Shown here: in pieces, positions 24,781-33,488 of the stretch
How the letters are laid out: each line of letters starts with the position of its first letter
Numbering within the stretch: the stretch's first letter is position 1
Translations under genes and position numbers: made by a program
The notes under the pieces: generated by a model
Databases searched by the model: none
What the model saw: the letters and a program-made list of their open reading frames with translations, nothing else
Told to the model about the DNA's origin: nothing
NCBI GenBank assembly: GCA_904387305.1
Contig: CAJFLB010000015.1
Location: 1 to 59,209 of the forward strand
Source of the DNA: an uncultured Clostridia bacterium
GTDB taxonomy: Bacteria; Bacillota; Clostridia; TANB77; CAG-508
Direction of reading: 5' to 3'
DNA: 59,209 nt

Positions 24781-26094
24781 ATGAAAGAAAAGACCGGTTT
24801 AAAAATAGAGAGATGGAAAGAAGAGTATCGCCAAATAAAAGCTTATGCAATGGCAAATAATATGCGGAATTTGCTGATTGCATTGGAATTGGCGGTTAAA
24901 TATCATGAAGGACAGTATCGGGATGGTGGAGAACCATACATTATACATCCTTTGATGGTATGTAAGACACTGATGCTTTTAAATGTAGAGAAATATTTAA
25001 AAGCATGGTATCCAGAAAAAAATGATTCTTGGGTAAAACACCAATGTGACATTCTTTTGGCAGCATCAGTGTTACATGATGTCGTTGAAGACTGTGAACT
25101 TCCTAATAAAGGAAGAGAAATGGTGGATGTATACCATTTGGAGGAAGAGGTATGGATCATTGTAAACATACTATCTAAGCCTCCGAAAGGAGAACCATAT
25201 AATCCAAAAGAGTATTTTATGGGAATCCTCAAAAGTTGGAAGGCAACATTAATTAAGCTTTCTGACAGAGCAAACAACTGCACAACAATGCAGGTATTCA
25301 AAGAATCACGAAGAATAAAATATATTCGTGAGACGAGTGAGTACATATACCCATTGTGTGCAGAAGGAAAGAGAAGGCATCCACAGTTTTCTAATATAAT
25401 AAAAATATTGGAAAACTTAATTGTCTCCATCTGTGAGTCCCTTGCATCTCTTTTAGGAATGCAAGAGGAAATTACAAGACAGACGCAAAATTATAAAGAG
25501 ATGATTGATTTCATAGAAATGAATGCCATGAAAGAAAATATGCCAAATACATATCAGGCATTATTGATGGCACAAAAGTTCTATGAAGGAGCTTTTAGGA
25601 CAAGTGGAGACCCATTTATCATTCATCCATTAAGAGTAAGTGCATACTTGCTGAATTTAGGAATCATGGATGATGTTACTAATGCATCAGCATTGCTACA
25701 TGAAAAAGCCCATTGGGCAAAAGGGGCAGATGAGTATGTCAGAAATAGTGGAATTAATCCGGAGGTAATAAGGATTGTAGATATTGTTTCTGATAAAGCG
25801 ATGCCACTTCCTAAATATTATAAAAGAATTCAGGAAGATCCAAGGGCAATTTTGGAGAAACTTGCCAACAGAGCTCATACTTGTACTTTCTTGGCGAAGG
25901 CAAGTTATAAGGAAATGGAAGCCTACACAAAGGAAAACCAGGAATACATGGTTCCGATGTGTGAGTGGGCTAAAATTCATTTACCACAATATGCGAATCA
26001 GATAGAAATAATGCAATATCATATTCTATCAATTAGCAATATTGTGGAGGTAGTAACAAAACAAAACCGGTTAACCTCACAAAAAGGAAGCTGA
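24781..26094 (+). CDS. Protein with two tandem HD-type (RelA/SpoT-like) hydrolase domains
   Basis: The first domain shows AVKYHEGQYRDGGEPYIIHP and ASVLHDVVEDCELP, the metal-binding HD pattern of the SpoT/RelA hydrolase fold, plus LIKLSDRANN. The second repeats this around residues 250-400 with AQKFYEGAFRTSGDPFIIHP, but has LLHEKAHW where HD is expected and KLANRAH for the later motif, so it may be inactive. No synthetase or TGS domain is present. The protein may act on (p)ppGpp or another nucleotide. ATG 24781 follows AAAGGAGG. Codon use is richer in G and C than its neighbours, hinting at transfer. Confidence 0.8.
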   Translation: MKEKTGLKIERWKEEYRQIKAYAMANNMRNLLIALELAVKYHEGQYRDGGEPYIIHPLMVCKTLMLLNVEKYLKAWYPEKNDSWVKHQCDILLAASVLHDVVEDCELPNKGREMVDVYHLEEEVWIIVNILSKPPKGEPYNPKEYFMGILKSWKATLIKLSDRANNCTTMQVFKESRRIKYIRETSEYIYPLCAEGKRRHPQFSNIIKILENLIVSICESLASLLGMQEEITRQTQNYKEMIDFIEMNAMKENMPNTYQALLMAQKFYEGAFRTSGDPFIIHPLRVSAYLLNLGIMDDVTNASALLHEKAHWAKGADEYVRNSGINPEVIRIVDIVSDKAMPLPKYYKRIQEDPRAILEKLANRAHTCTFLAKASYKEMEAYTKENQEYMVPMCEWAKIHLPQYANQIEIMQYHILSISNIVEVVTKQNRLTSQKGS

Positions 26095-26113
26095 CAATCT
26101 GTTAGCTTCCTTT
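26083..26113 (+). terminator. Terminator of the tandem HD gene
   Basis: A stem GGAAGCTGAC / GTTAGCTTCC with flanking A and T runs overlaps the last codons of the gene. Confidence 0.85.
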
Positions 26114-26223
26114 ATCAATGAAGAAAGAAAAAATATTTGCTGATACTTTCTTATACATAACCATTGAAAAATAGCGAAAATTATGGTAATATAGGTAAGA
26201 TAAAACAAACAGGGGGAATAAAA

Positions 26224-27975
26224 ATGTATAGAACGAAAACTTGTGGAGAATTAAATATCAAAAATGTAAAAGAACATGTTGAATTAGCAGGATGGATTCA
26301 AAAAATAAGAGATTTAGGTGGAATGACTTTTATAGATTTAAGAGATGAATTTGGAATCACGCAGATTGTTGTCAATGATGAAGAATTAAAGAAATTTGTA
26401 AAAGAATTACACACAGAAAGTTGTATTCACATAGAGGGAGAAGTTGTGGAAAGAGCAAGCAAAAATCCACATATGAAAACAGGAGATATTGAGGTTGTTG
26501 CGGAAAAGATAGAAGTATTAGGAAAATGTAAAAATGTACTTCCTTTTGAAATTAATACAGACCAAGAAGTTAGAGAAGATTTACGATTAGAATATAGATT
26601 TTTAGATTTAAGAAATGAAAAATTACACAATAATATCTTATTACGTTCAAAAATATTAAAAACGATAAGAGATAAAATGGACGAATTAGAATTTACTGAA
26701 ATTCAAACACCAATCTTAGCAAATTCTTCACCAGAAGGTGCAAGAGACTATTTAGTGCCAAGTAGATTAAATCCAGGGGAGTTTTATGCACTTCCACAAG
26801 CACCACAGCAATTTAAACAATTATTAATGGTTAGTGGATTTAATAAATATTATCAAATTGCACCATGTTTTAGAGATGAAGATCCAAGAGCAGATAGAGC
26901 ACCAGGAGAATTTTATCAATTAGATTTTGAAATGAGTTTTGCTACACAAGATGATGTCTTTAAAGTTATAGAAGAAGTTGTACCATATACATTTGAAAAA
27001 TTTACAGATTGGAAAGTAGATAAAGGACCATTTATCAGAATTCCATATAAAGAAGCAATGGAGAAATATGGAATTGATAAACCAGATTTAAGAAATCCTT
27101 TAATTATTCAAGATGTAACAGAGGTATTTAAGGATTCTGATTTTAATGCATTTAAAGATAAAACAATCAAAGCGATTATTGTACCAAATGGAGCAGAGCA
27201 AGGAAGAAAATTCTTTGATAAAATGGGCGAATTTGCCACAACAGACGAAGTAGGTGCAAAAGGATTAGCATGGACAAAACTAGACAATGAAGGAAATGTG
27301 CAAGGTGGTATTGCAAAATTCATTACAGACGAAATCAAAGAAAAATTAGAAAAAGACTTTGGACTAGAAAAAAATGGAAGTGTTTTCTTTATTGCAGATG
27401 AATTTGAAAAAGCACAAAAAATTGCAGGTCTAGTTAGAATTGAATTAGGAAAACGATTAGACTTAATTGAGAAAGGCGTATACAAATTCTGCTTTATTGT
27501 CGATTTTCCAATGTATGAATTGTCTGATGAAGGAATGATTGATTTTAGTCATAATCCATTTTCAATGCCACAAGGTGGATTAGAAGCTTTAGAAAATAAA
27601 AATCCATTAGATGTATTAGCATACCAATATGATTTAGTATGTAATGGATATGAAATGGCATCAGGAGCTGTTAGAAATCATGATCCAGAAATCATGGTAA
27701 AAGCATTTGAAATTGCAGGATATAGCGAAGAAGATGTAAAAAATAGATTTGGTGCCTTATATAACGCATTCCAATATGGAACACCACCTCATGCAGGTGC
27801 AGCACCTGGAATTGATAGAATGATTATGCTAATTACAGATTCACAAAATATTAGAGAAGTTATTGCATTTCCAAAGAATAAAAAAGCAAGAGATTTATTA
27901 ATGAGAGCGCCATCTGTTGTTACAGAACAACAATTAAAAGATGTACATATTACATTAGATTTAGATGAAAAATAA
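26224..27975 (+). CDS. aspS: Aspartyl-tRNA synthetase (bacterial type)
   Basis: The enzyme charges tRNA-Asp with aspartate. It has the N-terminal OB anticodon-binding domain (LAGWIQKIRDLGGMTFIDLR), class II motif 1, motif 2 (CFRDEDPRADRAPGEFYQLD), a bacterial GAD insertion and motif 3 (PGIDRMIMLI). At 583 residues it is full length. Start 26224 is chosen because GGGGGAA lies just upstream; an earlier ATG at 26164 has no site. Motif 2 reads PGEFYQLD rather than the usual PEFTQID, which resembles the alphaproteobacterial type, often non-discriminating for Asp/Asn. That comparison is from memory. Confidence 0.97.
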   Translation: MYRTKTCGELNIKNVKEHVELAGWIQKIRDLGGMTFIDLRDEFGITQIVVNDEELKKFVKELHTESCIHIEGEVVERASKNPHMKTGDIEVVAEKIEVLGKCKNVLPFEINTDQEVREDLRLEYRFLDLRNEKLHNNILLRSKILKTIRDKMDELEFTEIQTPILANSSPEGARDYLVPSRLNPGEFYALPQAPQQFKQLLMVSGFNKYYQIAPCFRDEDPRADRAPGEFYQLDFEMSFATQDDVFKVIEEVVPYTFEKFTDWKVDKGPFIRIPYKEAMEKYGIDKPDLRNPLIIQDVTEVFKDSDFNAFKDKTIKAIIVPNGAEQGRKFFDKMGEFATTDEVGAKGLAWTKLDNEGNVQGGIAKFITDEIKEKLEKDFGLEKNGSVFFIADEFEKAQKIAGLVRIELGKRLDLIEKGVYKFCFIVDFPMYELSDEGMIDFSHNPFSMPQGGLEALENKNPLDVLAYQYDLVCNGYEMASGAVRNHDPEIMVKAFEIAGYSEEDVKNRFGALYNAFQYGTPPHAGAAPGIDRMIMLITDSQNIREVIAFPKNKKARDLLMRAPSVVTEQQLKDVHITLDLDEK

Positions 27976-27995
27976 GAAAAGCAGGAGGAATCATC

Positions 27996-28256
27996 ATGGA
28001 ATATAGATATAGACCTAGTGGAGTTTGTTCAAGAGAAATGATTATTGAATTAGATGGTAATATTATAAAAAAATTAACTATTGTTGGAGGGTGTGCAGGA
28101 AATACAGTAGGTGTTTCTAATTTAATAGAAGGAATGAATATTAATGAAGCTATCAAAAGATTAAAAGGGATTCCTTGTGGTACAAGAGGAACATCTTGTC
28201 CGGATCAATTATCAAAAGCATTAGAAGAAGTGAAAGAAAAATATAAGATAGATTAA
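27996..28256 (+). CDS. TSCPD domain protein, TIGR03905-like
   Basis: The 86-residue protein has YRPSGVCSREM at its start, GGCAGNTVGVSNLIEGM in the middle and GIPCGTRGTSCPDQLSKAL near its end. The TSCPD motif names the domain. It is found alone in many clostridia and at the C-terminus of adenosylcobalamin-dependent ribonucleotide reductases; the free-standing form has no known function. Conserved cysteines suggest metal or redox chemistry. It starts 20 bases after aspS with GCAGGAGGA, so it is in the same operon. Confidence 0.9.
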   Translation: MEYRYRPSGVCSREMIIELDGNIIKKLTIVGGCAGNTVGVSNLIEGMNINEAIKRLKGIPCGTRGTSCPDQLSKALEEVKEKYKID

Positions 28257-28322
28257 TTATAATATAAATATGTCTTAGAAAAAAAGTAATAAGAATAAAG
28301 TAAAAAAGAATGAGGAATTTTA

Positions 28323-29372
28323 ATGAAAGAAAAAGTATTATTAGGAATGAGTGGCGGCGTAGATAGTTCTGTGTCAGCCATTCTTTTAAAAAAAGCAGGA
28401 TATGAAGTTATTGGTTGTACAATGAATTTGTTAGATGAACCAAATGAGGAAGCCATAAAAGATGCCAAAAAAGTATGTGAAAAATTAGGGATTGAGCATC
28501 ATGTTTTTGATTGTAGAAAAGAATTTAAATGTCATGTGATTGATACCTTTATTTCTGAGTATGAAAATGCAAGAACACCAAATCCTTGTGTGGAATGTAA
28601 TCAATATTTGAAATTTGGTACTTTTTATGACAAGGCAAAAGATCTAGGATGTCAATATATTGCAACAGGTCATTATGCAAAAAAAGAATATTCAGAAAAA
28701 TATAAACAATATGTCTTAAGAAAATCCAATGAAGAGAAAAAAGACCAGACCTATTTTTTATACACCATTCCAAGAGAAAAAGTAGAACATATTTTATTTC
28801 CATTGCAAGATAATGAAAGTAAAGAAGATACAAGGCTATTGGCAGAAGAATATGGATTAGAAATTGCCAATAAAAAGGACAGCCAAGAAATTTGCTTTAT
28901 TAAAGATGATGATTATCAAAGATTTTTAAAAGAAAATATGCAAAAACAACCACAAAAAGGAAAAATTGTTTTAACAACAGGAGAAGTTTTGGGAACCCAT
29001 AATGGATTAATTAATTATACAATAGGGCAAAGAAAAGGCTTAGGAATTTCCTATAAAGAACCATTATATGTTGTAAAATTAGATATCAAAAATAATCAAG
29101 TCATTGTTGGCACAGAAACAGAATTATATAATAATCAATTGGAAGCAATTCATTTAAATTGGATTGTAGATGTTGAAAATAAATTAGAAGAAGGATTAGA
29201 ATGTTTTGCAAAAATTCGATATAGAGCAAAAGAAGCAAAGGCAAAAGTCATAAAAGAAAATGAAACCATAAAAGTGGTATTTCAAGAACCACAAAGAGCA
29301 ATTACCCAAGGACAATCTGTTGTATTTTATGATGAAGATGGAATTGTTTTAGGTGGTGGGAAAATTAGATAA
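28323..29372 (+). CDS. mnmA: tRNA-specific 2-thiouridylase MnmA
   Basis: MnmA thiolates U34 of certain tRNAs. The ATP-pyrophosphatase P-loop LLGMSGGVDSSVSAILL opens the protein. The two catalytic cysteines are in NPCVECNQYLKFG and SQEICFI, and ATGHYAKK and YTIGQRKGLGI are also diagnostic. At 349 residues it is complete, with the C-terminal beta-barrel present. It follows aspS and the TSCPD gene in the same direction. The cysteine desulfurase supplying sulfur is not in the window. Confidence 0.97.
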   Translation: MKEKVLLGMSGGVDSSVSAILLKKAGYEVIGCTMNLLDEPNEEAIKDAKKVCEKLGIEHHVFDCRKEFKCHVIDTFISEYENARTPNPCVECNQYLKFGTFYDKAKDLGCQYIATGHYAKKEYSEKYKQYVLRKSNEEKKDQTYFLYTIPREKVEHILFPLQDNESKEDTRLLAEEYGLEIANKKDSQEICFIKDDDYQRFLKENMQKQPQKGKIVLTTGEVLGTHNGLINYTIGQRKGLGISYKEPLYVVKLDIKNNQVIVGTETELYNNQLEAIHLNWIVDVENKLEEGLECFAKIRYRAKEAKAKVIKENETIKVVFQEPQRAITQGQSVVFYDEDGIVLGGGKIR

Positions 29373-29430
29373 TAGATTATAAAGAAATGAATATATAAAA
29401 AGAAAGACTATGCTTGTCTTAATTGATAGT

Positions 29431-29465
29431 AAAAGTAGATGAAATTAGTATTTCATCTACTTTTT
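29431..29465. terminator. Bidirectional terminator between mnmA and the GT51 gene
   Basis: AAAAGTAGATGAAAT pairs with ATTTCATCTACTTTT between two convergent genes. Confidence 0.88.
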
Positions 29466-29481
29466 GCATATATATTTAAAA

Positions 29482-30177
29482 TTATTTATTATCTATAATT
29501 TCATCAGCCTGTGCTTGTGTAATATACTCATTTTCAACCATGGTATTTAAAACATGAGCTTGTCTTTGGTTTGCTAAATCTGGATTAACCGTTGGAGCAT
29601 ACACAGAAGGTGCATTTGGAACACCAGCAAGCATAGAAGCTTCATCTAAATTCAAATCTTTTGGTTCTTTATTATAATATCCCATACTAGCATCATAGAT
29701 ACCATAATAGCCATCTCCAAAATAAGCACTGTTAACATATAAAGTAAAAATCTCATCTTTTGAAAATTTTTGTTCTAAATCATAAGCAGCAAATAATTCT
29801 CCTAATTTTCTCGTTGCAGTTTCTTCTTGGGTAAAGACTAGATTTTTTGCAACTTGTTGTGTAATGGTACTACCACCTTCTTGTAATTCACCAGTTCTAA
29901 GGTTTGTCCAAAGAGCTCTAGCAATTCCAATAAAATCAACAGGACCATGGTCATAATATCTTCTATCTTCAACAGAGATAACGGCATTGATATAGTCTTG
30001 AGATAACTCACTAAAAGGAATATAGTGTTCATCTTCTGTTACTTCTGATGTTCTTGTTAAGAGTGGCTTTTCATCTAAGGCTCTGGAATAAGTAACAAAA
30101 CCAATAATACCACATACTATGCCCACGATTAAAATCAATATAAAAATAATTAATAATAATTTTCTAAAGAGTTTCAT
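29482..30177 (-). CDS. Monofunctional peptidoglycan glycosyltransferase (GT51)
   Basis: An N-terminal transmembrane helix (LLLIIFILILIVGIVCGII) anchors an extracellular GT51 domain with ISVEDRRYYDHGPVDFIGIA (the catalytic glutamate is in EDRR), EGGSTITQQVAKNL and LYVNSAYFGDGYYGI. It polymerises glycan strands from lipid II. At about 231 residues there is no transpeptidase domain, so it is the monofunctional type rather than a class A PBP. The ATG at 30177 is preferred, since AGAGGTG lies just upstream on the minus strand; the GTG at 30183 overlaps that site. It is convergent with mnmA. Confidence 0.92.
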   Translation of the reverse strand: MKLFRKLLLIIFILILIVGIVCGIIGFVTYSRALDEKPLLTRTSEVTEDEHYIPFSELSQDYINAVISVEDRRYYDHGPVDFIGIARALWTNLRTGELQEGGSTITQQVAKNLVFTQEETATRKLGELFAAYDLEQKFSKDEIFTLYVNSAYFGDGYYGIYDASMGYYNKEPKDLNLDEASMLAGVPNAPSVYAPTVNPDLANQRQAHVLNTMVENEYITQAQADEIIDNK

Positions 30178-30358
30178 AGACACCTCTATATAATCTTTTT
30201 CTTTATTATATAGTAATATTTATGTTTTTACAATAATACAAAAGTTAAGATTTTATGAATTTTTTACTGAATAAGAAAAAATAATAAACAAAAAAATGTC
30301 AATAATAGTTATTAATACTGTTTTTGTGAATATTTTCTTAAAAAATATATAGGAAAAC

Positions 30359-30387
30359 TTGAATATATCAGTAATACAGGATATAAT
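30359..30387 (+). promoter_or_regulatory. Promoter upstream of the 30412 gene
   Basis: TTGAAT (30359-30364) and TATAAT (30382-30387) are 17 bases apart, 24 bases before the start codon. Confidence 0.72.
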
Positions 30388-30411
30388 GAAACACATGAAA
30401 AGGAGAAGCCA

Positions 30412-31737
30412 ATGGGATTACAAATTTTAGAACTGACAAAAGAAAACGAAGAGAAATATTTAGATAAAGTAGCCCAATTAGAACAAGATGTTTTGATAGA
30501 TATGGAAAAACATGGGAGAATCGGACAATTATTTGTTACAGGAAAAGAAGACATTAGTGAGTATGTTCATTCAGAGCATAATACAGTTATGATAAGTGTG
30601 GATGATAACGATGATGTTTTATCAGCTGCATATATTACACAGGGACAAAAACCATTTACATATAATGATATAACCAAATATTTTAAGGTAGGAGAAAAAT
30701 ATCAAGCATATGTAAGAAGACAATATACAGAACCAGAATATAAAAAAGTGGTTTTAGAGAGTTATGAAGAAAAGCTAAAGGCATATGCCTACGCGCGTGA
30801 GAAAATACTTGACGAATTTCCACAATTTCAAAATATGACAGAATTTATTCAAAGTGAATTACAAAGCAAGAATCAATTTGATGAGAAAAGTCCTTTGAGA
30901 GAAAAGGTTAATGCATACATGGCTGAATATTTCATGAAAAAACAAGAAACAACAGGAAATACTGACTCAATGAAACCATATGAGCAGTTTTACTGGATGA
31001 CAGCAGAAGAAATAGGCAGGATATACAGAAGAGAAATTCATTTAGAAGAATTAAAAAATAAAGATGTTTTAGAATATGAAAAAATGATACAATTGCAACA
31101 AGAGCATCAAGAAATATTAACAAAAGGAAAATTGAAAATATATGAAGAGCCAACATTTGATGAAGAACAATATTATTCAGCGAATACTGGAAATAGCATA
31201 GAAATAGATACATATCTTACTGCTCCAAACAAACGACATAGTGGAACAGCAAGAATTTTAGTATATGAGGGCATAAAAAAGCATATTAATAGATTTTTTA
31301 AAAATCCACAAAATAAAGAAATTTTTTTATGTTCAACTTTACATAGAGAAAATTTGTCCTCTAAATATGTTTCAGAATTTTTTGGACTAAAAGATAGTTT
31401 ATTTGTAAAAAGAAGACAGGGAAGAGACAGAGAAGTTCATATAACTAGAATTAGAAGAGAAGATGCTAAACAATATTTAGGAGATATGGAAGATAAATTA
31501 AATGTATTATATGGTTATAATCCTCAAAATAAACAATTATCAACTAAAAGAAAACAAACTATATTAAAAGAACAACTAGATTATGAAAAAGAAGAATTTA
31601 AAAGATTAAATAGAGCTAGACATTATCCTTGTAAATATACAGGAAATGTAAAAGATATACAAAGTAAAGCAAATAAAATTCTTAAGCTAAAGCAAAGATT
31701 AAAACAAATAGAAAGTGAACAAGATATAGAAATTTAG
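30412..31737 (+). CDS. Unknown protein, 441 aa, possible GNAT-type acetyltransferase
   Basis: I do not recognise a named family. The N-terminus LQILELTKENEEKYLDKVAQ, with a later VMISVDDNDDVLSAAYITQG, resembles the first half of a GNAT acetyltransferase. The stretch HSGTARILVYEGIKKHINRF, followed by FLCSTLHRENLSSKYVSEFF, resembles the acetyl-CoA-binding and C-terminal half, with a helical insertion of over 100 residues between. A basic coiled-coil-like tail ends the protein. AAGGAG lies seven bases before the ATG, and a good promoter precedes it. It is followed by an M23 peptidase gene. The acetyltransferase idea is inference. Confidence 0.65.
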   Translation: MGLQILELTKENEEKYLDKVAQLEQDVLIDMEKHGRIGQLFVTGKEDISEYVHSEHNTVMISVDDNDDVLSAAYITQGQKPFTYNDITKYFKVGEKYQAYVRRQYTEPEYKKVVLESYEEKLKAYAYAREKILDEFPQFQNMTEFIQSELQSKNQFDEKSPLREKVNAYMAEYFMKKQETTGNTDSMKPYEQFYWMTAEEIGRIYRREIHLEELKNKDVLEYEKMIQLQQEHQEILTKGKLKIYEEPTFDEEQYYSANTGNSIEIDTYLTAPNKRHSGTARILVYEGIKKHINRFFKNPQNKEIFLCSTLHRENLSSKYVSEFFGLKDSLFVKRRQGRDREVHITRIRREDAKQYLGDMEDKLNVLYGYNPQNKQLSTKRKQTILKEQLDYEKEEFKRLNRARHYPCKYTGNVKDIQSKANKILKLKQRLKQIESEQDIEI

Positions 31738-31782
31738 GACATAGAAAGGTTGGGATGTTATGTTCTAAGGAAAGGAATGAAA

Positions 31783-32376
31783 ATGGAGAGTTATATATGG
31801 CCTATACAACCAAAATATAAAGTAGCAGAACATGACAAGTATGGAATAAGAAAAAATCATTATGTATTATTTAAGGAAAGAGCACATTCTGGATTTGATA
31901 TTACAGCAGATATTGGAACAGAAGTGAAAGCAATTGCAAAAGGAAAGGTACTATTAGCTGAATTTGATGGGACAACAACGGAAGGATATGATGCTTTTAA
32001 TGATGGATATGGAAATAAAGTTGAAATTTTAAATGACGATGGCAAAAGAGTGGTATATGGCCATTTACGTCAGATTCTAGTAAAACCTGGAGACATTGTA
32101 ACACAGGGGATGATTATTGGAAAAACAGGATGTAGTGGAGGTTCTAGAGTACCACATTTACATCTAGAAATACGTAAAACAAATACAGATGAAACAGGAT
32201 TGGATTATACCATTAATCCTCTAACCGTATTACCTAAGATAGATTTAGAAAATTTGAATGGGGATTTTATACAAGCGCCATATGCTTCTTTGTGGAGAAT
32301 TTTAGTATCAGATAATCCATGGGGATTTACAAGAGAGGATATTTCATATGCAGAAGATAGAGAATACATTAAATAA
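31783..32376 (+). CDS. M23 (LytM) family metallopeptidase-like protein
   Basis: The zinc-site motifs HSGFDITAD, VVYGHLRQI and HLHLEIRK are all present, so it is probably an active M23 peptidase, cutting peptidoglycan cross-bridges or stems if exported. The start chosen (31783) has AAGGAAAGG six bases upstream and gives 197 residues. There is no signal peptide or membrane helix in this or the earlier possible starts, which is odd for a wall enzyme; it might act in the mother cell, leave by another route or be released by lysis. It follows the unknown 441-residue gene by less than 50 bases. Confidence 0.82.
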   Translation: MESYIWPIQPKYKVAEHDKYGIRKNHYVLFKERAHSGFDITADIGTEVKAIAKGKVLLAEFDGTTTEGYDAFNDGYGNKVEILNDDGKRVVYGHLRQILVKPGDIVTQGMIIGKTGCSGGSRVPHLHLEIRKTNTDETGLDYTINPLTVLPKIDLENLNGDFIQAPYASLWRILVSDNPWGFTREDISYAEDREYIK

Positions 32377-32378
32377 AC

Positions 32379-32407
32379 TTTACAAAAATTACTAGATATG
32401 ATAAAAT
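32379..32407 (+). promoter_or_regulatory. Promoter of dapF-dapL
   Basis: TTTACA (32379-32384) and TAAAAT (32402-32407) are 17 bases apart. About 200 bases of leader follow before dapF, including a hairpin AACCAATGA / TCATTGGTT and the structured element described next. Confidence 0.65.
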
Positions 32408-32459
32408 TTGAACCAATGAGATATAATTATATTTCATTGGTTATTAATACCTAAAAGAG

Positions 32460-32610
32460 GTGAAAGTTGAAAAATAATTACAATTTTGTCTGCGTCAAAT
32501 TTCATTTAAAACGCGGTTACATACAATAGTATGCGCCCTTGCCTTTTAAATAAAATTTTCCTTGCCAAAATTTAATTCTTTTCCAACTTGATTTGTGCCT
32601 TTAGGAAGGG
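32460..32610 (+). promoter_or_regulatory. Structured leader element, copy A (dapF)
   Basis: The leader runs up to the ribosome binding site. Its ends AAGTTGAAAAATAATTA and TTAATTCTTTTCCAACTT pair. Inside are TTTAAAA / TTTTAAA and CATAC / GTATG pairs. A similar arrangement, with different but again complementary end sequences, precedes rarA at 40405-40548. I see no match to the lysine riboswitch core. It may be a regulatory RNA element or a non-coding mobile element that happens to lie in leaders. Confidence 0.5.
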
Positions 32611-32621
32611 ATGAGAATAAA

Positions 32622-33470
32622 ATGATAAAATTTACAAAAATGCATGGGCTAGGGAATGATTATGTCTATATGGATGCCATTCATCAAAATATAGAAAAAG
32701 AATCATCTCTAGCTCAATTTGTTAGCAATCGAAATTTCGGGATTGGATCAGATGGATTGATTCTAATATGTAAAAGTGAGATTGCGGATTTTAAAATGAG
32801 GATGTTTAATTCAGATGGTAGTGAAGCAGAAATGTGTGGAAATGGAATTCGCTGTGTAGGAAAATTTGTATACGACAAAGGTCTTACGAATAAAACAGAA
32901 GTTACCATAGAAACATTAGCAGGTGTAAAAACACTACAATTAAATGTAGAAAAAGGAAAGGTAAAAACAGTAAGAGTGGATATGGGAGAGCCAATCCTTA
33001 CACCAAAAGAAATACCTGTTGTTTCAGAAGAAGAACCAGTAAAAAATTTAACATTAAAAGCGAAAGATAAAGAATTCAAATTTACATGTGTCTCAATGGG
33101 AAATCCACATGCGATTACTTTTGTAGAAAATACAGAAGAATTTGATGTAGAAACCTATGGGAAACTTTTAGAAGTAGATAAAGCATTTCCAAATAAAACA
33201 AATGTGGAATTTATTGAAATTGTAGATAAAAGTCATATTAAAATGAGAGTTTGGGAAAGAGGTGCTGGAGAAACACTAGCTTGTGGCACAGGTGCTTGTG
33301 CATCAGTTGTAGCATGTAGCTTAAATGGATTAACAGATAATATAGTAAATGTAGAATTATTAGGTGGAACTTTAGAAATTGAATGGAACAAAGAAGATAA
33401 TCATGTATATATGACAGGACCTGCAGTGACTGTTTTTGAAGGTGAATTAGTTGATATGCCTAAAGAATAA
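32622..33470 (+). CDS. dapF: Diaminopimelate epimerase
   Basis: DapF converts LL-diaminopimelate to meso-diaminopimelate, the precursor of lysine and the wall cross-link. Signatures are [16 protein letters not shown], the first catalytic cysteine in EMCGNGIRC, and the second in [10 protein letters not shown]. At 282 residues it is full length. ATG 32622 has AAGGGATG ten bases upstream; an earlier TTG is not supported. It precedes dapL by 18 bases, so the last two steps to meso-DAP are co-transcribed. Confidence 0.97.
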   Translation: MIKFTKMHGLGNDYVYMDAIHQNIEKESSLAQFVSNRNFGIGSDGLILICKSEIADFKMRMFNSDGSEAEMCGNGIRCVGKFVYDKGLTNKTEVTIETLAGVKTLQLNVEKGKVKTVRVDMGEPILTPKEIPVVSEEEPVKNLTLKAKDKEFKFTCVSMGNPHAITFVENTEEFDVETYGKLLEVDKAFPNKTNVEFIEIVDKSHIKMRVWERGAGETLACGTGACASVVACSLNGLTDNIVNVELLGGTLEIEWNKEDNHVYMTGPAVTVFEGELVDMPKE

Positions 33471-33488
33471 AAGAAAGGAATGAAAAAT

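Noticed and set aside
32415..32620. Lysine riboswitch in front of dapF-dapL
   Set aside because: An AGAGGTG-like start occurs in the leader, but I cannot find the further conserved core helices, and a related leader precedes rarA, which has no link to lysine.
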